This document shows, one piece after another, positions 1 through 5,042 of a stretch of DNA of 14,297 nucleotides. The notes beneath the pieces were generated by a model. The model was not told the origin of the DNA and did no database searches. It saw nothing but the letters and a program-made list of their open reading frames with translations. This stretch comes from JBEPVZ01 sp041690695 (GTDB lineage: Bacteria > Patescibacteriota > Microgenomatia > Daviesbacterales > UBA10151): assembly GCA_041690695.1 (NCBI GenBank), contig JBEPVZ010000023.1, forward strand, positions 1-14,297. The letters are read 5' to 3'. Within the stretch, counting starts at the first letter, position 1. The number at the start of each line of letters is the position of its first letter. A program made the translations under genes and the position numbers.

Positions 1-1
1 A

Positions 2-262
2 AGATTTATACTTATATCAGCTGTTGGTTTGGGTTTAAATAACTTTTTTGTATGGTTATTCAATGAGAAAGTAAAGCTTAATTTTTATGTATCAAAAGCC
101 CTTGCAGTTGTTTGCGTATTTGCATGGAATTTTACAGCTAATAATTATTTCAAGATTGAACTGGCTTTAGCAGGCTCAAAAAAGAAGTTTGATCATAGAC
201 GAGCGATTAAGGAGAAAGATGAAAGACGAAAGTTGGAACAAGAGTTACGTGAGAAAAATTAG
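2..262 (+). CDS. GtrA-like membrane protein, C-terminal part (5' end outside window)
   Basis: The reading frame is open from base 2, so the gene starts before the window; a TTG at 29 is internal. What is visible is about 86 residues. There is a hydrophobic stretch, then a loop ending in Asn-Glu-Lys, a second hydrophobic helix containing FAWNFTANNYF, and a highly charged Lys/Arg/Glu tail. Two final helices with an aromatic/Asn 'N(F/Y)xxN+xxxF' pattern and a short basic tail are typical of the end of the GtrA family, small four-helix proteins thought to move or support polyprenyl-linked sugars for cell-surface glycans. This tail is longer and more charged than usual and may form a cytoplasmic helix. 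The family call rests on the C-terminal half only and the substrate cannot be inferred. A 14-bp inverted repeat covers the stop codon. Confidence 0.6.
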   Translation, partial: RFILISAVGLGLNNFFVWLFNEKVKLNFYVSKALAVVCVFAWNFTANNYFKIELALAGSKKKFDHRRAIKEKDERRKLEQELREKN

Positions 263-312
263 GGAGATTAGGGATTTAACCCCAACACCCCTAACATGCC
301 TAATCTCCCTAA
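259..312. repeat. 14-bp perfect inverted repeat overlapping the gtrA-like stop codon
   Basis: Bases 259-272 (TTAGGGAGATTAGG) are the exact reverse complement of 299-312, with a 26-nt spacer. The left arm contains the TAG stop of the preceding gene. The left arm and the base after it give two TTAGGG motifs, and the spacer contains AACCCC and CCCCTAAC, so alternative inner pairings exist. The hairpin could block 3' exonucleases or end transcription before the tmRNA promoter, but it has no T-run on either side, so an ordinary intrinsic terminator is unlikely. It could also be a copy of a dispersed repeat. Confidence 0.6.
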
Positions 313-321
313 CTCATGAAC

Positions 322-350
322 TTGCTTTTATGCCTATTCTGTGCTAATAT
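322..350 (+). promoter_or_regulatory. Promoter of the tmRNA gene
   Basis: A -35 box TTGCTT (322-327) and a -10 box TAATAT (345-350) are separated by exactly 17 nt, with an extended -10 TGC at 342-344. The predicted transcription start at about 357 falls two bases before the mature tmRNA 5' end at 359. Confidence 0.8.
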
Positions 351-358
351 ACGTAGTT

Positions 359-726
359 GGGGACGTATAGATTCGACGGAATAGCCCTTTGAAAATTCCA
401 AGCCGCTCCAGGAAACATTACAGCGTAAAAGACTGTTTCAAATTTAAACGGCACCAAAAATGCTCGTTACTCTGGCCCAGCGTTCGCGTTTGCTTAAGAG
501 TTGCTTTAGATCGTTCTCTCCTTGACGGAATCCTAAGGTATATACCCAGTCAAGGTGCTGTTTTTATTGATGTTGGTTGATTCGATAAAAACAAAAGATA
601 ACTCAATCAGATTTTAGACTTCCTGCTAGGAGGTTAACCCTAAAATCTAAACTATATCCTAGCTAAGCTTGTATCCGAATTTTTAAAAACTATTTCAGAC
701 CCGCGTCACTCGCGGCGTCTCCACCA
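359..726 (+). ncRNA. ssrA: tmRNA (transfer-messenger RNA)
   Basis: This RNA rescues stalled ribosomes by acting first as an alanyl-tRNA and then as a short mRNA. The 5' end GGGGACG (359-365) pairs with CGTCTCC (716-722), followed by the encoded ACCA end. The conserved D-loop-like GATTCGACGG follows the 5' acceptor strand. AAAATTC (about 392-398) pairs with GAATTTT (about 677-683) as the helix closing the tRNA-like part. The tag frame most likely begins at GGC 450, after AAAC with the expected A at -4, and ends at TAA 495-497, giving GTKNARYSGPAFAFA. A pseudoknot-like hairpin with arms AGATTTTAG and CTAAAATCT lies in the 3' half. One oddity: the T-arm is CCGCG/CGCGG closing only a 5-nt loop (TCACT), two short of the usual 7 and without TTCRA. 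Length is 368 nt, normal for a one-piece tmRNA. Confidence 0.95.
450..497 (+). other. tmRNA tag-peptide reading frame
   Basis: The frame GGC...GCT TAA would encode the 15-residue degradation tag GTKNARYSGPAFAFA. It ends in small and hydrophobic residues, like known ssrA tags recognised by ClpXP-type proteases, but with AFAFA instead of the common ALAA. The resume codon is inferred from position and the A at -4. The stop and C-terminal residues are secure; the first residue is less so. Confidence 0.75.
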
Positions 727-763
727 AAAAACCTCAAACAATTCTGTTTGAGGTTTTCTTTTG
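727..763 (+). terminator. Intrinsic terminator after ssrA
   Basis: A 13-bp perfect stem (728-740 with 745-757) closes a 4-nt loop ATTC. The downstream arm ends in TTTT and is followed by CTTTTG. It lies directly after the tmRNA CCA end and is the clearest intrinsic terminator in the window. Confidence 0.85.
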
Positions 764-767
764 TCAT

Positions 768-1058
768 TTGTCATTCAGAACGACAGTAATTAATGTATTA
801 GTGTCTCTGATCTTCCCCAAGAATTGTCTTGGCTGTCACCAGCCTGGGGCCTACCTTTGCCCAAAATGTATCAGCCAGATTATTCAAGCTGAACTAGTTT
901 GTCCAAATTGTGAGCGATTATCAGTTGGAGGTAAAATTCATCCTCTTTGTCAAAAAAGATATGCTTTGGATGGCCTCTGGAGCCTGGGACTCTATCAAGA
1001 TCCGCTCCGCAAGGCCATTCATAAGCTTAAATATCATTTTGTAACATTGGCTAGATAA
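768..1058 (+). CDS. ComF-family protein, N-terminal zinc-ribbon part only (truncated)
   Basis: ComF-like proteins carry an N-terminal cysteine zinc ribbon followed by a phosphoribosyltransferase (PRTase) fold and are linked to DNA uptake. Here the first part is clear: an LIFPKNCLGC start, then Cys pairs at residues 20/23, 31/34 and 45/48 and Cys61, followed by the family linker 'aLDGLWSLGLYQDPLRKAIHKLKY' in shortened form. The protein then ends at a stop after 96 residues, where about 100-130 residues of PRTase domain normally follow. Only 32 bases separate the stop from tRNA-Ser(GCT), so the catalytic half is absent, not merely frameshifted nearby. The TTG at 768 is a weak start; GTG at 801 (85 residues) is an alternative beginning just before the LIFPKNC motif. 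No Shine-Dalgarno is visible. Probably a decaying remnant, though a stand-alone zinc ribbon cannot be excluded. Confidence 0.7.
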   Translation: MSFRTTVINVLVSLIFPKNCLGCHQPGAYLCPKCISQIIQAELVCPNCERLSVGGKIHPLCQKRYALDGLWSLGLYQDPLRKAIHKLKYHFVTLAR

Positions 1059-1071
1059 GTGGCGCTTGGTT

Positions 1072-1080
1072 TGCTAGAAT
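1072..1080 (+). promoter_or_regulatory. Extended -10 promoter for the tRNA-Ser pair
   Basis: TGC followed by TAGAAT (1075-1080) forms an extended -10 element 10 nt before the first tRNA. No good -35 is seen. It overlaps the region where the ComF frame has just ended. Confidence 0.5.
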
Positions 1081-1090
1081 TAACCACATT

Positions 1091-1176
1091 GGAGAGTTGC
1101 CCGAGTGGCTTAAGGGGACGGTTTGCTAAACCGTTGGTGCGAAAGCGCCACACAGGTTCGAATCCTGTACTCTCCG
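1091..1176 (+). tRNA. tRNA-Ser(GCT)
   Basis: Acceptor GGAGAGT pairs with ACTCTCC and the discriminator is G. The anticodon loop TTGCTAA gives GCT, reading AGC/AGU. A long variable arm (GTTGGTGCGAAAGCGCCAC region) and the T-loop TTCGAAT confirm a class II serine tRNA. The genomic sequence after the discriminator is CCTT, so CCA is not encoded. The next tRNA gene starts 7 nt downstream, so the two are probably cotranscribed. Confidence 0.95.
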
Positions 1177-1183
1177 CCTTCCT

Positions 1184-1270
1184 GGAGAGGTCGCATAGTG
1201 GTCTATTGCGCTTGCTTGGAAAGCAGGTATACTCGCAAGGGTATCGAGGGTTCAAATCCCTCCCTCTCCG
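1184..1270 (+). tRNA. tRNA-Ser(GGA)
   Basis: Acceptor GGAGAGG pairs with CCTCTCC, discriminator G. The anticodon loop TTGGAAA gives GGA, reading UCC/UCU. The long variable arm TATACTCGCAAGGGTATC and T-arm GAGGG/CCCTC are present. CCA is not encoded. The 5' half is almost identical to tRNA-Ser(TGA) at 7852-7939, indicating a relatively recent common origin. Confidence 0.95.
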
Positions 1271-1289
1271 CTCAGCGTGGCTCCGCCAC
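1269..1289 (+). repeat. Short tRNA-Ser trailer repeat and GC-rich hairpin
   Basis: CGCTCAGCGTGGCT (1269-1282) recurs with one change as CGCTAAGCGTGGCT at 5793-5806, in both cases directly after a tRNA-Ser 3' end. Here GTGGC (1277-1281) can pair with GCCAC (1285-1289). It may be a processing or termination element, or a relic of duplication of the tRNA with its flank. The rest of 1290-1367 shows nothing recognisable. Confidence 0.5.
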
Positions 1290-1367
1290 CCTTCATTTAT
1301 AGCTACGAAATGGTCGGCCTTCTCGGATGCGACTCTGCCTCATCAAACCAACGTTGTCAGCTAGTGT

Positions 1368-1373
1368 TATTAT
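1368..1373 (+). promoter_or_regulatory. -10 box 7 nt before the 1381 start
   Basis: TATTAT (5 of 6 consensus bases) ends 7 nt before the ATG at 1381, the same spacing seen at other genes in this window. This suggests a leaderless message. No convincing -35 box is seen. Confidence 0.4.
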
Positions 1374-1380
1374 TTAGTCA

Positions 1381-1812
1381 ATGTCCAAAGGTGGTTTTTC
1401 TACAATTATTGTTATTTTCATTGCTGTATTTATTCTTGTTGGTTTATGTATTAGTTTTTCTGTTTTCGCCAGTCACCTAAATTCATCACCTGTAGCTACT
1501 TTTACATCGAAATCTCAATTACAACACCAGCCAGATAGTTGTAACTTAATAAATGGATCTAATTTCACCTCCGTTAGTAAATATGAAGGTGGACTTGGTC
1601 CCAATGGAGCAGTCCTAATTAACTATGCATTGAGTTTTAAAGCTAATAGTGTTGATTGGTACCATTCAGATGTAAGCGAGAATGGTTCATATTCATGTCA
1701 AAATAATGTTCTACAACTTAATTTTAATAATGAACCAACATATACGATCTACTATGATCCCGCTCTTCAAATTTTAAATTGGAGTGATATTGAATATCGA
1801 AAGACGAATTAG
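1381..1812 (+). CDS. Pilin-like, membrane-anchored secreted protein of unknown function
   Basis: This 143-residue protein begins MSKGGFSTIIVIFIAVFILVG, a short basic head, Gly-Phe and a long hydrophobic helix. That resembles a type IV pilin class III leader (cleavage would be between Gly5 and Phe6), but the Glu normally at mature position 5 is absent, so it may simply be an N-terminal membrane anchor. The rest is extracellular in character, rich in Asn, Ser and Tyr. Near the C-terminus, alternating polar/hydrophobic strands (NGSYSCQNNVLQLNF, YTIYYD, LNWSDIEYRK) suggest a small beta-sheet domain like lipocalin-type or META-type folds. Two cysteines in the exported part could form a disulfide. 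Its TAG stop overlaps the TAA of the convergent gene in a shared TTAG. I do not recognise a specific family. Confidence 0.75.
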   Translation: MSKGGFSTIIVIFIAVFILVGLCISFSVFASHLNSSPVATFTSKSQLQHQPDSCNLINGSNFTSVSKYEGGLGPNGAVLINYALSFKANSVDWYHSDVSENGSYSCQNNVLQLNFNNEPTYTIYYDPALQILNWSDIEYRKTN

Positions 1813-3236
1813 GGTTTTTGATAAATTACGGTTGTTTGATCTTGATAAATTACTTTCCAGCCTTGGCCTTTTAACTCATTATTAAATAGTTGAGAAGGCG
1901 GTGGATCAGGTAAAAGTGGAACCGATAAGTTGGGGTGATAACTCGGCGAGAACCAAACAATTGTTTTGACACCGTATGGATCGAGCACCGAGGCTACTTG
2001 AGTCGGATTATTAATTAGCTTAAGATAATCTTTCATGGCATTGGTACTTTGACCAGGTAGGGGAGATTGTTGCCAAGAAGGCATTCGTCCATCAATGAAT
2101 ACTTTTTGATTAGGTAGTTTCCAGATTAAATAACCCCCCCAGTTATAACTTGAGAAGATCTGGCCTGAATCAGGATGAGTTTTCAAAAACTCGACCGCTT
2201 GTTTTGGATAAAACCGGCTTTCTTGTAGTGACCAGGCGCCTGTAAGGTCCAAAAGCACCTCACAGCTTAAGATAATCAAGCTAATGACCGTAAAAACTCT
2301 CCAAATTTCATTAAAACGATTTCTAGCTACTTGATTTGGCAGCTCTTTTAAAAAACATTCTAAACCGGTAAAGATTAGGGGTAAAGCAATAACTAGCCAG
2401 AGCGGAATGTGGCGAAGGCTTGATAAAGATAAAATAAGAAAAGCGAAGTAAATTACAATCTGCTCTACCTGAAAGATTCGGCGATATTTAATAATTAGAG
2501 CTAATGATAGAGTGATTAAGCCCAGGTAAATTAAGTTCCATGATAAGACACCCGGCGTCCATTCTTGGATGTTTGACTGAAGTGATCTATCGGAAAGTTG
2601 TCGCCAAATTTCTACCCAAATTTGTTCATGGTAGGGATTAATAAAAGTTGCTCCAACTGACAAACCAGTAATTAGCCAATCTACGAAGTTAACTTTCCTA
2701 AATTGGACTGACCGAATCAGGTTGAAAATAATTAAAGTGATAATTCCGGCAGCAAACCCACCATGAAGGTTTACCCAAAAGCCAAAGAAGATTGGTAAAT
2801 AGCATCTAAACTTTAAGTAATTAGTTTTACTAAATAGAATCTGGATCAAAATGGCAAAGAGTAGGGCAGTTATCATCTGAGGTCTAATACCGGTGAAGGT
2901 GATTAACACGGCTGCAGCAAGGCTAGTTAACCCGAGGTTTAGCTTTGGCCATTCTTTTGAAATGATCCAAAGAGTCAAACTGCTAATAGTTCCAAATAAA
3001 AGGGCAATTGGAATTAATCCAACATGACTATAAAGCTCAAACAGGATGACATTAGTTAACCACTCATGATCAATGAAATTAAACCCCGGCATGGTGTATG
3101 AAAAAGGATCTGTCAGCGGTACCCCCGAGCTCAAAATTAATTGTCCCATCTGTAAGTGCCAACCTAAGTCGGGATCGAGTCCGATCAGACCGTTGAGTGA
3201 GAGAAGTAAAGCCAGTATTATATAAAATAAAGCCAT
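1809..3236 (-). CDS. Polytopic membrane protein, GT-C glycosyltransferase-like
   Basis: The protein has 475 residues: about ten to twelve hydrophobic helices followed by a soluble C-terminal segment of about 120 residues. The first loop has the pattern DPDLGWHLQMGQ (about 21-32), then DPFSYT (43-48) and HEWL (57-60). A conserved acidic pair in the first extracytoplasmic loop followed by 'tDpfSyt' and 'hEWL' is typical of PMT/ArnT-like GT-C membrane proteins that move sugars from polyprenyl phosphate. The C-terminal part has SSYNWGGYL and FIDGRMPSW, followed by a segment on the position-dependent 'yGvktIVW' type, also typical of this group. The acceptor is unknown; with the GtrA-like protein at the window start it fits envelope glycan work. 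The start is the ATG at 3236, just after a tandem heptamer repeat. It ends in a 4-bp convergent overlap with the pilin-like gene. Confidence 0.75.
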   Translation of the reverse strand: MALFYIILALLLSLNGLIGLDPDLGWHLQMGQLILSSGVPLTDPFSYTMPGFNFIDHEWLTNVILFELYSHVGLIPIALLFGTISSLTLWIISKEWPKLNLGLTSLAAAVLITFTGIRPQMITALLFAILIQILFSKTNYLKFRCYLPIFFGFWVNLHGGFAAGIITLIIFNLIRSVQFRKVNFVDWLITGLSVGATFINPYHEQIWVEIWRQLSDRSLQSNIQEWTPGVLSWNLIYLGLITLSLALIIKYRRIFQVEQIVIYFAFLILSLSSLRHIPLWLVIALPLIFTGLECFLKELPNQVARNRFNEIWRVFTVISLIILSCEVLLDLTGAWSLQESRFYPKQAVEFLKTHPDSGQIFSSYNWGGYLIWKLPNQKVFIDGRMPSWQQSPLPGQSTNAMKDYLKLINNPTQVASVLDPYGVKTIVWFSPSYHPNLSVPLLPDPPPSQLFNNELKGQGWKVIYQDQTTVIYQKP

Positions 3237-3242
3237 GTGCTA

Positions 3243-3270
3243 AAGATACAAGAAACAAGATATAAGATAC
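3243..3270. repeat. Four-unit heptamer tandem repeat upstream of the GT-C-like gene
   Basis: Four perfectly phased 7-bp units AAGATAC, AAGAAAC, AAGATAT, AAGATAC lie in the 55-bp gap between the methyltransferase stop and the GT-C-like start. On the coding strand they read GTATCTT-ATATCTT-GTTTCTT-GTATCTT. The unit nearest the gene offers a -10-like TATCTT 6 nt before the ATG, and TTGTAT 18 nt further upstream could be a -35. The promoter may therefore be built from the repeat, which could vary in copy number. Confidence 0.7.
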
Positions 3271-3291
3271 AAACGATTTCTTGTCTCTTAA

Positions 3292-3828
3292 TTATTTAAT
3301 TCTATAGTAGTAAGTTGGAAAGGGTTTTCTAGGAGTAACTTTAACTGAATACTCGTCGAGATCTTTAAATCTAAAGCCGTGGCAGATTATTAATGTGCCA
3401 GGCCGACATTCATTTAAAATCTTGTTAGTTAATTTAGTTAAAGTGTTCGGCATTAAAAACATAAAGATAACATCAGCTTTTGATAAATCTGTTTTATACA
3501 TACTTTGATATTTAAACTTAAGATCAATGTGGTGAAGGTTGGCTTTAAACTGCGAATAAATAACCAGCAGAAAATGAATATCTACTCCTAAGCCCTGGAC
3601 TTTGTATTTTTGAACCGCTTCGATGATGACTCGGCCATCCCCACTGCCGAGTTCAATAAAATATTGACCTTTTTTAAGGTCAGCCTCCGCTAGAATCTGA
3701 CCAATTACTTTGGATCGAGTGCCAACATAGGGGGCTCCCCGAAATTCGCTAATGACGGACAGCGCAAAAAAAGTCGCCAGAATTGATAAGCAAATTAAAA
3801 AAAGAATGATTAAGAATATTGAGAACAT
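3292..3828 (-). CDS. Membrane-anchored FAM173-like class I SAM methyltransferase
   Basis: This 178-residue protein has an N-terminal hydrophobic helix (about 1-27) and then a small Rossmann methyltransferase. GAPYVGTRSKVIGQIL (31-46) precedes motif I ELGSGDGRVI (59-68), and the acidic residue of motif II is in GLGVDIHF (79-86). Later come KADVIFMFLMPNTLTKL (117-133) and GTLIICHGFRF (144-154). This order is that of FAM173/ANTKMT-type lysine methyltransferases, which in eukaryotes modify membrane-bound targets including the ATP synthase c-subunit. Bacterial relatives have the same 'GAPYV' entry motif and a TM anchor. The substrate here is not shown by the sequence; a membrane protein lysine is a reasonable guess. 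No Shine-Dalgarno or -10 box is close to the ATG; a 10-bp hairpin sits 14 nt upstream. Confidence 0.75.
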   Translation of the reverse strand: MFSIFLIILFLICLSILATFFALSVISEFRGAPYVGTRSKVIGQILAEADLKKGQYFIELGSGDGRVIIEAVQKYKVQGLGVDIHFLLVIYSQFKANLHHIDLKFKYQSMYKTDLSKADVIFMFLMPNTLTKLTNKILNECRPGTLIICHGFRFKDLDEYSVKVTPRKPFPTYYYRIK

Positions 3829-3841
3829 ATCGCCAAGAGAA

Positions 3842-3870
3842 TGGAAGATAGCAATTAGCTCTATCTTCCA
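3842..3870 (-). terminator. Hairpin between the DUF4383-like gene and the methyltransferase
   Basis: TGGAAGATAG (3842-3851) and CTATCTTCCA (3861-3870) form a perfect 10-bp stem with a 9-nt loop. Read on the minus strand it follows the DUF4383-like stop and is trailed by TTCTCTT, a weak T-rich tail. It could act as a leaky terminator or as a 5' structure on the methyltransferase message. Confidence 0.5.
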
Positions 3871-3893
3871 ATGTAATTATCCAACTTCCCGTA

Positions 3894-4295
3894 CTAAGCC
3901 GTAGCTGTTTCTGGTTTCGCGACTGATTTTCCACCCACCATACTAGCATAAATACCCCAAATACCGATCACGAGATGCAAAATATCATCTGGTGGATTTT
4001 GGAGCATGGCTCCAAGCAGCAATGGGCTGATAACCCAACCATAAGCTGCTACCAAAAGTGCAAATATACCCACAACTAAAACTAAGAGCTTTTGGTATGA
4101 GGCTGGTAAAACGAATGTGGCTGCTAACGCCACCACGCCTAAGAAGGTGTGAGCGATATTTTCAGAATTATCAAACCACCAAAAGTCGTGGAATAAGCTC
4201 TGAGCAGGGGTTGGACCAATAATACCGACAAAACCTAATATTCCAACCAACAAGAGGATTGCTCCACCTAAAACTAAAAATTGTTTTGGATTCAT
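3894..4295 (-). CDS. Four-helix membrane protein, DUF4383-like
   Basis: The protein has 133 residues and four predicted membrane helices, roughly at 6-28, 46-63, 68-92 and 103-121, with short loops and a short polar tail ending SVAKPETATA. The pattern of SLFHDFWWFDNSENIAHTFLG between helices 1 and 2 and DDILHLVIGIWGIYAS in the last helix resembles DUF4383-type bacterial membrane proteins, in which His residues recur in helices ('enia HtflGv', 'dil HlviGi'). Function is unknown. This is the only gene in the window with a strong Shine-Dalgarno. It lies between the TlyA-like and methyltransferase genes on the same strand and may be cotranscribed with tlyA (gap 41 nt). Confidence 0.65.
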   Translation of the reverse strand: MNPKQFLVLGGAILLLVGILGFVGIIGPTPAQSLFHDFWWFDNSENIAHTFLGVVALAATFVLPASYQKLLVLVVGIFALLVAAYGWVISPLLLGAMLQNPPDDILHLVIGIWGIYASMVGGKSVAKPETATA

Positions 4296-4303
4296 ATTCT
4301 ATA

Positions 4304-4312
4304 ATCACCCCC
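4304..4312 (-). promoter_or_regulatory. Strong Shine-Dalgarno of the DUF4383-like gene
   Basis: On the minus strand GGGGGTGAT lies 8 nt before the ATG at 4295. It matches the extended anti-SD complement GGAGGTGAT at 8 of 9 positions. It fixes the start and contrasts with the other genes here, suggesting this gene is translated from a longer message, probably shared with tlyA. Confidence 0.75.
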
Positions 4313-4336
4313 TCTAAGCTATTATTTAGTCGGGTC

Positions 4337-4897
4337 TCAGGAAAAGTCAATGCAGGTTAAAAACTCTTTATTGCCGCCGCCACCTCGGATTGGGGAGTCA
4401 ATAGTTTCAAGAACTGTCCAGTCTAACTCTTCAAGAGTCTTGAGCGTTTGTTTTTTTACATCCTCAACCAATTCTTCTGGGACAATGCCTTTAACGAGTT
4501 TGGATTGGTCAATCTGGTATTGAGGTTTAAGAAGTGCGATAACTTGACCACTTGGCTTTAAAAACTTTTGAACGACGGGTAAAACTAGCTCAAGTTTGGT
4601 CCAGCCGCTATCAAGGGTGATTAGATCGACCTGCTCTGGAAGCTCCGTCAGGTGGAGGACATTAGTTCGTTCCATTACCACGACTTTGGGATCATTGCGC
4701 AATTTCCAAGCTAATTCACCATATGAAGTATCAACCGCATAAACTTTGCTAGCTCCATTTTGGAGTAAACAATCGACAAACCCACCGGTTGAAGAACCAA
4801 CGTCTAAACAAATTAAGTCCGTTGGATCAATCTTAAACTCATCAATTGCGGCTTGGAGTTTAATCCCACCTCTAGAAACAAAAGTTTTTGTAGTCAT
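4337..4897 (-). CDS. tlyA: TlyA-type rRNA 2'-O-methyltransferase lacking the S4 domain
   Basis: TlyA enzymes methylate cytidine 2'-O in 16S/23S rRNA using SAM. This 186-residue protein starts directly at the SRGGIKL motif (8-14) that follows the S4 RNA-binding domain in ordinary 240-270-residue TlyA, so the S4 domain is missing. The Rossmann part is intact: SAM motif DVGSSTGGF (32-40), then YAVDTSYGELAWKLRNDP (53-70). A K-D-K-E tetrad can be placed at Lys13, Asp96, Lys124 (LLKPQYQ) and Glu178 (NKEFL). The usual 'DVSFISL' around the catalytic Asp is replaced by LDSGWTKL, a notable divergence. The start is the ATG at 4897: a TATAAT ends 8 nt upstream, and tRNA-Arg(CCG) occupies the space where an S4 domain would be encoded. 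Target RNA is uncertain. Confidence 0.8.
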   Translation of the reverse strand: MTTKTFVSRGGIKLQAAIDEFKIDPTDLICLDVGSSTGGFVDCLLQNGASKVYAVDTSYGELAWKLRNDPKVVVMERTNVLHLTELPEQVDLITLDSGWTKLELVLPVVQKFLKPSGQVIALLKPQYQIDQSKLVKGIVPEELVEDVKKQTLKTLEELDWTVLETIDSPIRGGGGNKEFLTCIDFS

Positions 4898-4905
4898 TGC
4901 TTGAG

Positions 4906-4911
4906 ATTATA
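4906..4911 (-). promoter_or_regulatory. -10 box 8 nt before tlyA
   Basis: A perfect TATAAT on the minus strand ends 8 nt before the tlyA ATG, predicting transcription from at or next to the start codon. The -35 position would fall inside the 3' part of the tRNA-Arg(CCG) gene and is not a good match. Readthrough from the tRNA promoter is an alternative. Confidence 0.5.
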
Positions 4912-4919
4912 TATGATTG

Positions 4920-4992
4920 TGCTCCCGAGAGGACTCGAACCTCTAACCGCTTGGACCGGAACCAAGTGTTCTATCCATTGAACTACGGAAGC
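4920..4992 (-). tRNA. tRNA-Arg(CCG)
   Basis: Acceptor GCTTCCG pairs with CGGGAGC (one T-G pair). The anticodon stem CTTGG/CCAAG encloses TTCCGGT, giving CCG. GGATAGA in the D-loop supplies the arginine identity base A20, and the T-arm is GAGGTTCGAGTCCTC. The discriminator is A and CCA is not encoded. The gene is 73 nt long. Confidence 0.95.
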
Positions 4993-5005
4993 TAGCTCAT
5001 GGATG

Positions 5006-5014
5006 ATTTTACCA
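5006..5014 (-). promoter_or_regulatory. Extended -10 promoter of tRNA-Arg(CCG)
   Basis: On the minus strand TGG TAAAAT (TAAAAT at 5006-5011) is an extended -10 element 13 nt before the tRNA 5' end. It overlaps the plus-strand -35 candidate TTTACC (5008-5013) of the divergent small RNA. Confidence 0.5.
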
Positions 5015-5036
5015 AAATACTATTTTAATTCATAAT
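5008..5036 (+). promoter_or_regulatory. Promoter of the 5043-5216 small RNA
   Basis: TTTACC (5008-5013) and CATAAT (5031-5036) are 17 nt apart, each close to consensus. The predicted start is near 5043, shortly before the first hairpin of the RNA. Confidence 0.5.
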
Positions 5037-5042
5037 GTATTT

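Noticed and set aside
389..580. 63-residue plus-strand reading frame
   Set aside because: It lies wholly inside the tmRNA gene and its sequence is explained by tmRNA structure and the tag frame.
1034..1364. Reading frames on both strands over the tRNA-Ser pair
   Set aside because: They are translations of two tRNA genes; both tRNAs fold fully.
4337..4339. UGA recoded as Gly or Trp, as in some Patescibacteria
   Set aside because: UGA ends TlyA where the family normally ends, TGG encodes Trp throughout, and no conserved gene has in-frame TGA.
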